Part shown: piece by piece, positions 40,200 through 49,885 of the stretch
How the letters are laid out: each line of letters opens with the position of its first letter
How positions within the stretch are numbered: the first letter of the stretch is position 1
DNA from: Candidatus Saccharimonadia bacterium
GTDB taxonomy: Bacteria; Patescibacteriota; Saccharimonadia; Saccharimonadales; Saccharimonadaceae
Length of the DNA stretch: 64,000 nt
Direction: 5' to 3'
NCBI GenBank assembly: GCA_023257145.1
Contig: JALRDA010000131.1
Coordinates: 1 to 64,000, forward strand
Position numbers and translations under genes: made by a program
The notes under the pieces: model-generated
The model's database searches: none
Told to the model about the DNA's origin: nothing
The model's input: only the letters and a program-made list of their open reading frames with translations

Positions 40200-41076
40200 A
40201 AAGGGACTAGGGCGTGGATTTGATTCGTTAATTCCAACAGAACTGTTGGACGAGTCGTTTGATCCAACCGCTGCGCAGGATGATCAGGTCAGCGACTTGC
40301 GGCACATCAAACTATCTGAGATATCTGCAGACCCAGATCAGCCGCGCCGTCATTTCGACGAGCTAGGCCTGGAGGAATTATCAGCATCTATCAAAGAGCA
40401 TGGTATATTGCAGCCGATTGTTGTCACGCCTAAACATGGTGGCTATCAGATTGTCGCTGGTGAGCGTCGCTACCGCGCTGCAAAGATGGCGGGACTAGAG
40501 AAAGTGCCGGCACTTGTACGCACATTAAGTGATCAGCACAAGTTAGAGCTATCGTTAATTGAAAATCTACAGCGACGTGATCTTAATGTTCTAGAGACGG
40601 CGACTGCTTATCTAAAACTTCGCGATCAATTTAATTTGACACTTGATCAAATTGGTCAGCGCGTTGGTGGTAAGTCGGTGAGTGCGGTGAGCAATACGCT
40701 ACGGTTATTGCGACTACCAGAATCGGTCCGTAAGGCGCTTGTTGAGGGAAAGCTTCGTGAAGGTCAGGCTCGCCCATTGGTCAATATTGATCCAGCTATC
40801 ATCGAAGAGGTTTTGCCACAGATTCTCAAAGAAGAGTGGAGTGCCCGTAAGATCGAACAGTTTATCGTACAGTTAAAAAAGACACCGCAGTTAGCTGACC
40901 CAGCTAAAAAACAAAAGATCGATCAGCAACCATACGAAGATACGACAAAGCGCCTCGTGCAGCGACTAGCGACTGACGTGAGCGTCAAGACAAACGCTAA
41001 GGGTGCTGGTCAGATTATTATTCGTTTCAAGAGCGACGATGAGTTTAAGCGCTTGGAACAATTGCTGAATCAATAA
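40189..41076 (+). CDS. parB: Chromosome partition protein ParB
   Basis: 295 residues. ParB/Sulfiredoxin domain DPDQPRRHFDELGLEELSAS and GERRYRAAKMAGL, the CTPase site region, then a HTH (DQIGQRVGGKSVSAVSNTLR, split here) and a C-terminal dimer domain. GTG 40189 is preferred to TTG 40183 because AAAGGAGGTGA (40172-40182) then has correct spacing; this is one of the strongest ribosome sites in the window. No parS site was recognised in the window. Confidence 0.94.
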   Translation: MSVKKGLGRGFDSLIPTELLDESFDPTAAQDDQVSDLRHIKLSEISADPDQPRRHFDELGLEELSASIKEHGILQPIVVTPKHGGYQIVAGERRYRAAKMAGLEKVPALVRTLSDQHKLELSLIENLQRRDLNVLETATAYLKLRDQFNLTLDQIGQRVGGKSVSAVSNTLRLLRLPESVRKALVEGKLREGQARPLVNIDPAIIEEVLPQILKEEWSARKIEQFIVQLKKTPQLADPAKKQKIDQQPYEDTTKRLVQRLATDVSVKTNAKGAGQIIIRFKSDDEFKRLEQLLNQ

Positions 41077-41090
41077 GGCAGATCAGTTAA

Positions 41091-41125
41091 AAAATAACAC
41101 ACAGACGACGCCTGTGTGTTATTTT
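41091..41125. terminator. Bidirectional terminator, parB and lepB
   Basis: 14-bp arms (41091-41104, 41112-41125) with A- and T-runs. It serves convergent parB and lepB. Confidence 0.9.
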
Positions 41126-41140
41126 AATTTTGAAATTAGT

Positions 41141-41740
41141 TTAGAATGTTCGAATGCCTGTGAATGGGAAGATGCGGAATTTGACTGGACCAACGATATC
41201 GTAATAAGGGATGAATCCTAGTCCACTGCGTGAGTCATATGAATAATCACCTTGGCGATGATCACCTGCGACAAACAGTGCACCGTCGGAAACAATTGTA
41301 TCGACATTGCCGCTCGTTGGTGAGGTTGGCTCGCTGTTGTGTGAATCATCAGGATGGATGCCTTCGGGGTGTGCGTCGTTATAGACGGTCATTGTGCCAT
41401 CTTTGACGACAACGCGCTCGCCGGGAAAGGCGATAACTCGTTTAACGATATATTCATCGCCAGTCCCAACGTTGTAGCGCGGGTTTTTAAAGACGATTAC
41501 TTGGCCACGTTCAGGGATGTAAGGTTTGTTTTGTAGCTGCGCCCATGTTGCTGGTAAGCGGCTGACGATTAGGCGATCGCCTGTGTACATCGTTGGCTCC
41601 ATGCTCGGGCCGACAACATTAAAGCTACGAAAAATGAATGCATTAATTAAGACAGTGCCTATCAAAACGCAGGCAATAAACACGAGTATGCCAACTGTGT
41701 CTTTAATAAAGGGGTGTCGTTGTAAAAATGAGGCTTCCAC
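41141..41740 (-). CDS. lepB: Signal peptidase I (Lys type)
   Basis: 199 residues. One N-terminal membrane helix (about 14-38), catalytic Ser46 in VGPSMEPTM, general base Lys100 in YIVKRVIAFPGE, and the domain-closing GDHRQGDYSYDSR. It removes ordinary signal peptides, in contrast to the His-type enzyme at 27519. GTG 41740 lies eight bases from TATAGT (41754-41749, minus strand), so the transcript is probably leaderless. It is divergent from the LCP gene. Confidence 0.95.
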   Translation of the reverse strand: MEASFLQRHPFIKDTVGILVFIACVLIGTVLINAFIFRSFNVVGPSMEPTMYTGDRLIVSRLPATWAQLQNKPYIPERGQVIVFKNPRYNVGTGDEYIVKRVIAFPGERVVVKDGTMTVYNDAHPEGIHPDDSHNSEPTSPTSGNVDTIVSDGALFVAGDHRQGDYSYDSRSGLGFIPYYDIVGPVKFRIFPFTGIRTF

Positions 41741-41845
41741 TATTTCTTACTATAGCATGCTTTAGAAACTATATAAATGTAATCATGTTTATGGTTTTTA
41801 TGGTTCAAAAATGATAGCAAATCCAGTATAGTAGAATGAGAATTT

Positions 41846-43516
41846 ATGAAACCACAACGACACTCAATCGACGGATTTGTTCCACGCCGAGCTGGTAGCA
41901 CTTTGGGCGAACAACACCCCTCACAGGCAGGTGACCTTCGTCGCCGACATGCTCAGCAGGTAGGCGGACTACAGCGACCGGCTGCTCAATCAAGTGCTTC
42001 AACTGCGACAGTGCAGCAAGGTTCTGCTCCGTTACGCTACAGTGACCGTGGACTTGCGAGACGTGATATCGACGAGTCTCTCAGTAGCATTGGCGATGCC
42101 GCACCCGAAGTACCTAAAAAGCGCAAATGGTTATTCCGAAAAAAAGCGGCAGCCTTGCCAGCTCGAACGGGCAAGCGTCGCTGGGTGAAGTGGGCGATTA
42201 TTGCCGCTGTTATACTGCTCGGACTTTTAGGTGGCTGGCTGGCCTATAAGACAATTAATGCCAGCGGTAATATATTTAAGGGCAATATCCTTGGTTTAAT
42301 TCAAAGTCAGCCCTTAAAGCAAGACCAAAATGGACGCAGTAACATCCTTGTACTGGGCACATCGGAAGATGACCCAGGGCATGGTGGGGCATTTTTGACC
42401 GACTCGATGATGATTGTGAGCATTGATCAAAAGAACAAGACGACTACTATGTTTAGCATTCCTCGTGATCTGTATGTCAAATACGGCATGGCGTGTAATA
42501 GTGGTTATGCGGGTAAGATTAATGAATACTTTAACTGTGTAAACGAAGATTACACCTCTGCAGAGGCAGAGCAGGAGCGTATTACAAAGACACGTGAATT
42601 TATCGGCGATATTTTTGGCATGGATATTCAGTATGGTGTTCATGTAAATAATACTGTCATCAAGGATGCGGTAGATGCAGTTGGCGGAGTGGACGTTGAT
42701 GTGCAGGGGAGTAACGGTGATCCTGGCGTACTTGACCGAAATTTTGACTGGCGCTGTAATTATAAGTGTAATCTGGTGAAGTACGATAACGGCGTTCATC
42801 ACTTAGACGGCGAGCATGCGCTATTCCTTGCTATGGCGCGCGGTAGTACCGAACCGACATACGGACTTGGTAATTCTAACTTTGACCGCGAGAAAAACCA
42901 GCAAAAGATTATTATCGCGCTGAAGGAAAAAGCAGTGAGTACCGGGACGTTGACTGATCTTGGAAAGGTTACTGGATTAATCGATAGTCTTGGGAACAAT
43001 CTGCGCACTAACTTTGAAACCAGCGAGATTCGTACGTTGATGACACTAGGGTCTGAAATATCTTCATCAAATATCAACTCAATTAATCTCTACGGCGGTG
43101 AGGATGCGGTGTTTGTCAGTGGCCCATACGGTGGGGCAAGTGTCGTTATGCCTGCTGCGGGTATCTTCAATTACTCGGAAATTCGCACGCATCTCAAACA
43201 AAAACTAAGCACCGATCCAGTGACTCGTGAGGGTGCAAAAATTATTGTTCTTAATGGATCGGGTGTTGCTGGGGTTGCTCAAACAGAGGCCGATAAGCTG
43301 ACTGAATCTGGCTTTATCGTATCAGATGTCGGTAATGCGCCAGATGGAACATACGCGAGTGTAGAAATATATAAGGTTGGCGAGGGTATGAGTGGAACAA
43401 AAGCGCGCCTAGAATCCAACTTCAACGTCAAAGTCAAAACAACTGCACCGCCACTTACGGTTTCGCAGGATACAAACTTTGTAATTGTGATTGGCGAAGA
43501 CCGTTCATCAAACTAA
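41846..43516 (+). CDS. LytR-CpsA-Psr ligase with LytR_C domain
   Basis: 556 residues. A cytoplasmic, basic, disordered N-terminus (1-110), one membrane helix (about 113-135), the LCP domain near 155-410 (RSNILVLGTSEDDPG, LTDSMM, SIPRDLYV with the pyrophosphate-binding Arg/Asp), and a C-terminal LytR_C domain (about 455-550: KIIVLNGSGVAGVAQ). LCP enzymes attach undecaprenyl-linked glycopolymers to peptidoglycan. The -10 box TATAGT (41827-41832) is 13 bases before ATG, with no ribosome site. Confidence 0.93.
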   Translation: MKPQRHSIDGFVPRRAGSTLGEQHPSQAGDLRRRHAQQVGGLQRPAAQSSASTATVQQGSAPLRYSDRGLARRDIDESLSSIGDAAPEVPKKRKWLFRKKAAALPARTGKRRWVKWAIIAAVILLGLLGGWLAYKTINASGNIFKGNILGLIQSQPLKQDQNGRSNILVLGTSEDDPGHGGAFLTDSMMIVSIDQKNKTTTMFSIPRDLYVKYGMACNSGYAGKINEYFNCVNEDYTSAEAEQERITKTREFIGDIFGMDIQYGVHVNNTVIKDAVDAVGGVDVDVQGSNGDPGVLDRNFDWRCNYKCNLVKYDNGVHHLDGEHALFLAMARGSTEPTYGLGNSNFDREKNQQKIIIALKEKAVSTGTLTDLGKVTGLIDSLGNNLRTNFETSEIRTLMTLGSEISSSNINSINLYGGEDAVFVSGPYGGASVVMPAAGIFNYSEIRTHLKQKLSTDPVTREGAKIIVLNGSGVAGVAQTEADKLTESGFIVSDVGNAPDGTYASVEIYKVGEGMSGTKARLESNFNVKVKTTAPPLTVSQDTNFVIVIGEDRSSN

Positions 43517-43545
43517 GCTGATAAGTGCTATAATAAAGATTGATT

Positions 43546-44325
43546 ATGGAGTTTCTAAAGTCATCTAAACGACGCTCGTTGGTGAGCGAGCTAGTATATA
43601 TCGCCTTGAATGTGGCATTTGCTGTGACCATTTTAATTGTTGTTTTAGCGGTTAATTCGCCGCTACCAGCCTTTGCCTTGGTGCTACTGAGTAAGTGGCG
43701 TATCCTTGCAGTGCGTCCTCGATATTGGTTTGTAAACATCCAAACAAATCTTGTCGATATTATCTTTAGTCTTAGTATTGTCATATTGCTGTATTCAGCT
43801 GGTGGCGCAATCGGGGTCCAAATACTGCTTACTGCACTATATATCGCGTGGCTACTGTATGTTAAGCCAAAGTCGAAGCGGATGTTCGTGGCAATACAGG
43901 CTGGCGCAGCGATATTTTTCGGCGTGACTGCACTGATGATCGTATCGTACGACTGGATTGCTTCGATTGTTGTTCTTGCGATGTGGCTAATTGGATATAG
44001 CGCAGCTCGACATGTTGTGAGTAGCTACGACGAACCGCATACATCGTTTTATAGCTTGACCTGGGGATTTTTATTCGCCGAGTTGGGGTGGCTTGGGTAC
44101 CACTGGACATTTGCCTATACATTGCCGGGCGCAGGTGATATAAAACTGTCGCAGATTGCGTTGATCGCACTGGCTATTAGTTTCGTGTCAGAGCGTGCAT
44201 ACCAAAGTTACGTGAAACATGGATCAATTCGCTCGAACGATATTATTATGCCGGCGTTACTGTCAGGTAGTGTGATTCTCATTCTTTTGACATTATTTAA
44301 CACAATCAGCACGGGTGCAATTTAA
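43546..44325 (+). CDS. Orphan eight-helix membrane protein
   Basis: 259 residues with about eight hydrophobic segments and short loops; not recognised. The first segment is VYIALNVAFAVTILIVVLAV and the last LLSGSVILILLTLFNTIS. A conserved-looking HHV/DEPH cluster (ARHVVSSYDEPHTSF, near 155-170) sits in a loop. ATG 43546 is preferred; TATAAT (43529-43534) is 11 bases before it and no ribosome site is seen. It is flanked by LCP and HtrA genes, suggesting an envelope role. Confidence 0.65.
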   Translation: MEFLKSSKRRSLVSELVYIALNVAFAVTILIVVLAVNSPLPAFALVLLSKWRILAVRPRYWFVNIQTNLVDIIFSLSIVILLYSAGGAIGVQILLTALYIAWLLYVKPKSKRMFVAIQAGAAIFFGVTALMIVSYDWIASIVVLAMWLIGYSAARHVVSSYDEPHTSFYSLTWGFLFAELGWLGYHWTFAYTLPGAGDIKLSQIALIALAISFVSERAYQSYVKHGSIRSNDIIMPALLSGSVILILLTLFNTISTGAI

Positions 44326-44375
44326 TTTTCAGGAATATATAAGTTTTATACGCTAGCATAAAGGAGATGAAAAAT

Positions 44376-45602
44376 ATGGATCCTAACCCAACACCTGAAT
44401 CAAAAAAATCACTTCCTCCTGTGGTAACCCACGCTGATATACAGCAGCCGGTCGAGAACTCTTATGTGCCACCCAAAACTAAGAAGCCATTCCGCTACGG
44501 TCGCATCGCTGCAACGGTGGCGATTGCGGGTATCGTGGGGCTTGCTGCAGGCTATGGCGGCGCAAAGCTAGCTGGTTCAACAAGCGATCAATATTCTTCA
44601 CGGCTAACGAGTGGCGTTGACGGTAATAAAATCGTCACCCAAGAAGAAGAAAACATCTCGAGTGTTGTCTCTAAAGTATCCCCGAGTGTGGTTTCAATTA
44701 TCACCCAGTCGCAGTCGTCGAATTTTTACTTTGGTAATGCAACAGAAGAGGGTGCAGGTACGGGTATTATTGTTAGTAAAGACGGCTACGTCATGACGAA
44801 CAAGCATGTGATTAATGGCGCCAGTACAGTTGGGATTGCGTTAGCGGATGGGACGACATATTCCGATGTAAAAGTACTGGGATCAGACCCGCTGAACGAT
44901 GTTGCATTCCTAAAAATCCCCGATGTAAATAATTTGCCGGCAGCTGAGCTTGGTGATTCTACCTCGATTCGAGTAGGACAGAAGGTAATTGCCATCGGTA
45001 ACTCACTTGGCCAATATCAAAACACTGTGACGAGCGGTATCGTTTCTGGTACGGGACGGCCTGTCTCAGCACAGGCGGGCAGTCAAGTAGAGACGCTTAC
45101 TGACTTAATCCAAACGGATGCAGCGATCAACCCGGGAAATTCCGGCGGTCCACTGTTGAATTTGCAGGGGCAAGTCATCGGTATTAATACAGCAATTGCA
45201 GCAGATGCCCAGGGTATTGGATTCTCAATTCCAATTGGTGCAACCAAAGGCATTTTGAAGGGTGTATTAGAAGGGAAAGGTGTACAGCGGGCGTATCTAG
45301 GCATTAATTATGTGCCGTTGACGGCGGATGTTGCTGAATTCTATAAACTATCGGTCAAGAAGGGCGCATACGTATTTAACGGTGAAGGTAAGACGGCGGT
45401 TGCTGAAGGTAGCCCAGCTGCAGACGCCGGCATTAAAGACAAAGACATCGTGACAAAAGTGGGTGATATCGAAGTTGGTGATCGAGGGAGTGTTTCGAGT
45501 CTAGTGGCTGAATATGCACCTGGAGATACGATTAAATTGACTGTCCTGCGTGACGGTAAGACGTTGACGCTTGACGCCAAGCTTACCGCTTTCAAAAGCT
45601 AG
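44376..45602 (+). CDS. HtrA/DegP-type serine protease
   Basis: 408 residues. A Pro-rich cytoplasmic start, one membrane helix (about 38-60), trypsin-like domain with His143 (MTNKHVIN), Asp near 173 (LNDVAFLK) and Ser near 254 (NPGNSGGPL), and a C-terminal PDZ domain (about 305-400). It degrades misfolded exported proteins. AAGGAG (44361-44366) points to ATG 44376, as ATG 44367 is too close. Terminator follows. Confidence 0.94.
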   Translation: MDPNPTPESKKSLPPVVTHADIQQPVENSYVPPKTKKPFRYGRIAATVAIAGIVGLAAGYGGAKLAGSTSDQYSSRLTSGVDGNKIVTQEEENISSVVSKVSPSVVSIITQSQSSNFYFGNATEEGAGTGIIVSKDGYVMTNKHVINGASTVGIALADGTTYSDVKVLGSDPLNDVAFLKIPDVNNLPAAELGDSTSIRVGQKVIAIGNSLGQYQNTVTSGIVSGTGRPVSAQAGSQVETLTDLIQTDAAINPGNSGGPLLNLQGQVIGINTAIAADAQGIGFSIPIGATKGILKGVLEGKGVQRAYLGINYVPLTADVAEFYKLSVKKGAYVFNGEGKTAVAEGSPAADAGIKDKDIVTKVGDIEVGDRGSVSSLVAEYAPGDTIKLTVLRDGKTLTLDAKLTAFKS

Positions 45603-45616
45603 GGCGATAATTAGTC

Positions 45617-45655
45617 TTAAAAAATAAGATGCCAATTCGGCATCTTATTTTTTAA
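45617..45655. terminator. Bidirectional terminator htrA/prmC
   Basis: Perfect 17-bp arms (45617-45633, 45639-45655) with a five-base loop. The prmC stop codon lies inside the right arm. Confidence 0.92.
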
Positions 45656-46496
45656 GAACGACGATAAGCCCTTCGACCTTATAAAGTGTGAATCCATGCT
45701 CCTTTGCGGTCTGAATAATTGCCGCATGTTGCCGAGGGTCAGCTTCGAGTAGCAAATAGCCACCGGAGTTTAAGTGTGAGGGTGCTTGCTCAATCAACTT
45801 GTTAATAAGTGCTAGGCCATCATCATCAGCAAAGAGGGCGAGGGCAGGCTCAAATTTAGTCTCTGGTGAACGATCCCATTCTGGATCAACGTAAGGTAAA
45901 TTGGCAACAATATATTCCGCCTGGAACGGGTAGGCGGCAAGGAGATCGCTACGGGTAAGTGTCACGTTTGCATGGAGCCATTTTGCATTTGTCTCGGCAA
46001 TTTTCAATGCATGGCGGCTGACATCCAGCAGCGTTACATCCAATTCAGGGATTTCGAGTTTTGCTGAAATGCCCAGACAGCCTGTGCCAGTTCCAACATC
46101 AACAAGGCGAAGCGGCTTTCCGTCCAAGCTTAAAGTTGATTGGGCCGTCAGCTCCTTTAAGATAGTAATAATTGTTTCGGACTCGGGTCGAGGAATGAGC
46201 GTCGCGGGATTAACGCGAAACAGCCGGCCGTAAAATTCTTTGTGACCGACGATATAGGCAACGGGCGTCCGGTCGAGTCGTAACTGCAATCGTGCGTCAG
46301 CGATCTCAAGACGACGCGGAGTGAGTAGCTCGTCGTCGTGCGCATGCAAATACGTCCGTGTTTCGCGCAAGGTGTGCGCGAGGATTATTTCCGCATCGAG
46401 CTTGGCTGAACTAATCCCGGCCGCTGTCAGGGCGCTGGTTGCTGTTTGCAGCCAGTCTTTAATTGCTGGCGCTTTTAGCGGCAAGTTCTCGTTCAT
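45645..46496 (-). CDS. prmC: Release factor glutamine methyltransferase PrmC
   Basis: 283 residues. N5-methylates the GGQ glutamine of release factors. [12 protein letters not shown] is the SAM-binding motif near 128; the catalytic NPPY motif is NLPYV near 197 (second residue Leu instead of Pro). N-terminal helical domain 1-90 ([12 protein letters not shown]) binds the factor. It overlaps the end of prfA by 38 bases, the classical prfA-prmC pair. Confidence 0.93.
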   Translation of the reverse strand: MNENLPLKAPAIKDWLQTATSALTAAGISSAKLDAEIILAHTLRETRTYLHAHDDELLTPRRLEIADARLQLRLDRTPVAYIVGHKEFYGRLFRVNPATLIPRPESETIITILKELTAQSTLSLDGKPLRLVDVGTGTGCLGISAKLEIPELDVTLLDVSRHALKIAETNAKWLHANVTLTRSDLLAAYPFQAEYIVANLPYVDPEWDRSPETKFEPALALFADDDGLALINKLIEQAPSHLNSGGYLLLEADPRQHAAIIQTAKEHGFTLYKVEGLIVVLKK

Positions 46497-47529
46497 ACGC
46501 CTGTAGATGCTCGATTAAATCATCAATTGATCCATTCATCGCTTGGGGAATGCTACTGCGCGAATAGCCGATGCGGTGGTCGGTAATGCGGTCTTGTGGG
46601 AAGTTATAGGTGCGGATCTTTTCACTCCGGTCGCCACTACCAATAAGGCTGCGCCGTTCAGCGGCAAGCTTTGATTGTTCTTCGTCGATCTTTGCCTGTA
46701 GTAGGCGGGCGCGAAGGACGCTCATCGCTTTTTCTTTGTTTTTGATCTGCGACTTCTCGTCCTGGTTGGTAACAACGAGGCCGGTTGGAAGGTGGGTGAT
46801 GCGCACGGCACTGTCGGTTGTATTGACCGATTGGCCGCCGTGGCCACCAGCGCGATAGACATCAATCTTTAGGTCGTTTGCGTTGATCTCGATATCGGTC
46901 TCTTGTGCTTCCGGAAGAACGGCAACAGTAACGGTACTGGTGTGGATGCGTCCTTGAGATTCTGTCGCTGGAACACGCTGAACGCGGTGGACGCCAGACT
47001 CGAATTTTAACTGCGCGTAGGGCATGTCACCCTTGACGCTAAACACTACTTCCTTGTATCCACCAGTATCATTGGCACTTTCGGACATATGCTCGGTTTT
47101 TAGACTGTGCATTTCGCAGTAACGTAGATACATACGGTACAGTTCGGCCGCAAAAAGGCTTGCTTCATCACCGCCGGCTCCGGCGCGAATTTCGATAATA
47201 ACATTCTTTTCATCGTTGGGGTCTTTTGGCGCCAACATAATGAACAGTTCATCCTCTAGAGTGGCGAGTTTTTCGGTCGTCTCGGTAACTTCCATCTTTG
47301 CTAGCTCGGCGAGCTCATCGCCACCGCCTTGTAGTTCTTTTGCTTCAGCTAGTTGCGCTTCGAGTGTTTTACGCAGATGAGCTTTTTCAAGAATTGTTTC
47401 TAACTCGGTGAAGCGTTTGTTTTTGCTACTAAAGTCAGAATCGGTATAAGCGTTCGGCGATGCTAAAAAATCAGCCAAGCCGGCTTTTTCGGTAGTGAGC
47501 TCGTCGATGTTTAAGCTGATCTTTGGCAT
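46459..47529 (-). CDS. prfA: Peptide chain release factor 1
   Basis: 356 residues. Recognises UAA and [12 protein letters not shown] carries the catalytic GGQ; the SPF/PxT anticodon loop region is near 190-200 ([12 protein letters not shown]). The domain order matches RF1. AAGGAG is about 13 bases before ATG. The -10 box TATAAT (47558-47553, minus strand) lies just after the rpmE terminator. It forms an operon with prmC. Confidence 0.95.
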   Translation of the reverse strand: MPKISLNIDELTTEKAGLADFLASPNAYTDSDFSSKNKRFTELETILEKAHLRKTLEAQLAEAKELQGGGDELAELAKMEVTETTEKLATLEDELFIMLAPKDPNDEKNVIIEIRAGAGGDEASLFAAELYRMYLRYCEMHSLKTEHMSESANDTGGYKEVVFSVKGDMPYAQLKFESGVHRVQRVPATESQGRIHTSTVTVAVLPEAQETDIEINANDLKIDVYRAGGHGGQSVNTTDSAVRITHLPTGLVVTNQDEKSQIKNKEKAMSVLRARLLQAKIDEEQSKLAAERRSLIGSGDRSEKIRTYNFPQDRITDHRIGYSRSSIPQAMNGSIDDLIEHLQAYERELAAKSASN

Positions 47530-47563
47530 GTCGTTTACGCTTTCTCCTTCTTATTATATTGTA

Positions 47564-47601
47564 ACAAAAAAGAGACTACGAAGATGCAGTCTCTTTTTTG
47601 T
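47564..47601 (-). terminator. rpmE terminator
   Basis: 14-bp arms (47564-47577, 47588-47601) with A- and T-runs, just upstream of the prfA promoter. Confidence 0.9.
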
Positions 47602-47608
47602 AAGGGTG

Positions 47609-47929
47609 CTATTGCTCAGCTTTGGCAGCTTTTTTAGCAGCGGCTTTTTTAGCTTTGCTTGCAAGTGCTTCTTTGCGAGCTTCTGCAGCGGCAAATTTCG
47701 CCTTGAAGCGATCGACGCGACCTTCGGTGTCGATAATGCGCTCTTCACCAGTAAAGAATGGGTGAGAGGCTGATGAGATGTGGACTTTGACGAGTGGGTA
47801 CTCGCTGCCATCTTCCCATTTAATAGTTTCGTTGGTCTGCGCAGTAGACTGTGTCAAGAACGCAAACCCAGCCACGTCATCGCTAAATACGACGGGACGG
47901 TAATCGGTTGGGTGTATAGTGCTTTTCAT
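47609..47929 (-). CDS. rpmE: 50S ribosomal protein L31, type B
   Basis: 106 residues: an L31 domain ([14 protein letters not shown], then [21 protein letters not shown], split here) without the CxxC zinc pair, hence type B. The tail (about 80-106) is Lys/Ala-rich and low in complexity, an extension of the kind seen in some lineages. The TATACT box is nine bases before ATG, giving probable leaderless translation. Confidence 0.93.
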   Translation of the reverse strand: MKSTIHPTDYRPVVFSDDVAGFAFLTQSTAQTNETIKWEDGSEYPLVKVHISSASHPFFTGEERIIDTEGRVDRFKAKFAAAEARKEALASKAKKAAAKKAAKAEQ

Positions 47930-47938
47930 ATCTGTACT

Positions 47939-47967
47939 AGTATAGCTGATCTAACGGGGATTGTCAA
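47939..47967 (-). promoter_or_regulatory. rpmE promoter
   Basis: On minus strand TTGACA (47967-47962), a 17-base spacer and TATACT (47944-47939), nine bases before ATG. A near-consensus promoter. Confidence 0.88.
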
Positions 47968-48014
47968 AGGGGTTCAGTTGAGTCTACATCATCGCCGTGT
48001 CAAAAAAGTAAAAC

Positions 48015-48038
48015 GCCCGCACGTATTTCAGTGCGGGC
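48015..48038 (-). terminator. Terminator of the 78-residue orphan
   Basis: GCCCGCAC/GTGCGGGC arms (48015-48022, 48031-48038), followed on the minus strand by GTTTTACTTTTTT. Confidence 0.8.
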
Positions 48039-48066
48039 AACCGTTCTCGGTCAGCGAGACTGACTC

Positions 48067-48303
48067 CTAGTTGCCTGTGATTGGCCACCTAATGTTACTG
48101 TGAGCATCGGGACATGACTCGGCAACAACAGATTCGAGGGCCTCAAGTTGCTCTGGGTTTAGGCTGTCGACTAGTTCCTGTAGTAGGAGGGGGTTGTGTA
48201 AGCTGCGTGCTAGTTGGCGTCCGATCAGGTTTGCTTCGACGCATTCAGCCACGCTTGGCCGTCTTGTTTTGGCCCTTAGCGCGCCAATGATACTTCTAAT
48301 CAT
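48067..48303 (-). CDS. Small orphan protein
   Basis: 78 residues from ATG 48303; the longer start at 48333 has a poorer ribosome site. Not recognised. Helical, with LHNPLLLQELVDSLNPEQL, a Leu-rich motif like the acidic helices of the DUF5663-like proteins. It is a single-gene unit next to rpsB with a terminator after it. Confidence 0.45.
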   Translation of the reverse strand: MIRSIIGALRAKTRRPSVAECVEANLIGRQLARSLHNPLLLQELVDSLNPEQLEALESVVAESCPDAHSNIRWPITGN

Positions 48304-48397
48304 TACCATGCTCCATTTTCTCGAAGGTGTCATTTATATTATAACACCATTAACACTGTTGTGCAAGTTACGGCCATCATAACGGTGAGGCTAGCTC

Positions 48398-48426
48398 TGG
48401 ACAGGGGTTGAATGTTTTGCTATACT
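48398..48426 (+). promoter_or_regulatory. rpsB promoter and leader
   Basis: TGGACA (48398-48403), a 17-base spacer and TATACT (48421-48426). The 90-base leader folds a two-part hairpin (TCCGC/GCGGA at 48459-48463 and 48484-48488, TCTGA/TCAGA at 48469-48473 and 48479-48483) before the ribosome site. Confidence 0.7.
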
Positions 48427-48515
48427 ACAACGGTAACAATTTTTAATGACACAACCGATCCGCATACTTCTGACACACTCAGAGCGGACGGCGAGGAAAC
48501 AAGGAGTAAACAATT

Positions 48516-49235
48516 ATGGCAGTAGATGTCGATATTAAAGCTTTGCTCGAAGCTGGTGTCCACTTTGGACACAAAACGAGCCGTTGGCACCCTAAAATGG
48601 CACCTTACATTCACAGTAAGCGCCAGGACAGCCACATCATTGACCTAACAAAGACGGTTGAAGGTCTTGATAAAGCACTTCCATTCCTTACGAAAGTAGC
48701 CGCAAGTGGCAAACAAGTACTTTTCGTAGGTACAAAGAAGCAAGCTAAGGATATCGTCCGCACAGCTGCTGAAAAAGCAAACCAACCATTCGTTACTGAA
48801 CGATGGGTTGGCGGTATGCTTACAAACGTTAACACTGTTAACCAGCAGATCAAGAAACTAAAAGATCTTGAAAAGCGAATGACAAGCGGTGACCTTGAAA
48901 AGCGCTATAACAAGCTAGAAGTACAGCGCTTCCAGGAAGAAATCGATGAACTGAACGTTAAATACGGTGGTATCAAGAACCTAAACGGCAAGCCAGGCGC
49001 TATCGTTGTGGTTGATGTCATTACTGATGCAAATGCTGTCAAAGAAGCAAAGACACTTGGCGTGCCAGTTGTTGGTCTTGTTGACACAAACGCAAACCCA
49101 AGCGAAATTGACTACGTCGTTCCAGGTAATGATGATGCAATCAAGGGCGTACAACTACTACTTGATTACTTTACCGCTGCAGTTGCAGAAGGCGCAGGCG
49201 TACAAAAACCAGCTGATAAATCTGAGGAGAAATAA
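48516..49235 (+). CDS. rpsB: 30S ribosomal protein S2
   Basis: 239 residues. Binds the 30S head-body junction; the LLEAGVHFGHKTSRWHPKM segment (split over 20 here) is the S2 signature. The C-terminal tail is short. AAGGAG is nine bases before ATG. tsf follows by three bases. Confidence 0.96.
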   Translation: MAVDVDIKALLEAGVHFGHKTSRWHPKMAPYIHSKRQDSHIIDLTKTVEGLDKALPFLTKVAASGKQVLFVGTKKQAKDIVRTAAEKANQPFVTERWVGGMLTNVNTVNQQIKKLKDLEKRMTSGDLEKRYNKLEVQRFQEEIDELNVKYGGIKNLNGKPGAIVVVDVITDANAVKEAKTLGVPVVGLVDTNANPSEIDYVVPGNDDAIKGVQLLLDYFTAAVAEGAGVQKPADKSEEK

Positions 49236-49238
49236 ACG

Positions 49239-49835
49239 ATGGGCATATTAATCGAAGATATCAAGAAGCTAAAAGAACTGACTGGTATTGGCTTGACTGA
49301 TGCCAAGGCTGCACTTGTTGAAGCTGATGGTGATTTTGATAAAGCACTTGAAGCGATGCGTAAAAAAGGTCTGACAAAGGCAGAGAAGAAGGGCGATCGT
49401 GAAACTCGCGAGGGAATCATTGATAGCTACGTTCACTCAAACCGCATCGGTGTTATTGTCGAAGTAAACTGTGAAACTGACTTTGTCGCTCGTCTTGATG
49501 ACTTCAAAGAGCTTGCACACCAGATGGCTATGCAGATCGCTGCGATGGCGCCACAGTATGTTTCAGAAGAAGACATCCCAGCGGAAGAAGTAGAGCGCGT
49601 TAAAGCTGAACTACTTGCAAGCGAAGATCTTCAAAAGAAGCCAGAAGATATGCGTGAGAAGATCGTTGAAGGTCAGCTAAAGAAGCACTTTGCAGAAAAA
49701 GTACTTCTTAGTCAATCGTTTATCCTTGATGACAGCATGACTGTTGAAGGACGTATCAAAGAGCAAATCGCAAAAAGTGGTGAAAACATCCGTGTTAGCC
49801 AGTTCAAGCGAATTGAACTTGGTGTAAACGAATAA
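49239..49835 (+). CDS. tsf: Elongation factor Ts
   Basis: 198 residues. Exchanges GDP on EF-Tu. UBA-like domain 1-55 (LKELTGIGLTDAKAALVEAD), TDFVAR motif and dimer region are present; the protein is the short form (about 200 rather than 280 residues). GAGGAG precedes ATG. It ends in a terminator. Confidence 0.96.
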   Translation: MGILIEDIKKLKELTGIGLTDAKAALVEADGDFDKALEAMRKKGLTKAEKKGDRETREGIIDSYVHSNRIGVIVEVNCETDFVARLDDFKELAHQMAMQIAAMAPQYVSEEDIPAEEVERVKAELLASEDLQKKPEDMREKIVEGQLKKHFAEKVLLSQSFILDDSMTVEGRIKEQIAKSGENIRVSQFKRIELGVNE

Positions 49836-49856
49836 ATTAAACCTTGTTTGTTAGTG

Positions 49857-49884
49857 AAAGAGTCGGCCTCGTGCCGGCTCTTTT
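49857..49884 (+). terminator. rpsB-tsf terminator
   Basis: AAAGAGTCGGC/GCCGGCTCTTT arms (49857-49867, 49873-49883) with a G-U pair and T-run. Confidence 0.85.
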
Positions 49885-49885
49885 A

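Noticed and set aside
42314..42802. 162-residue minus-strand frame in the LCP gene
   Set aside because: Antisense shadow of a well-supported LCP domain.
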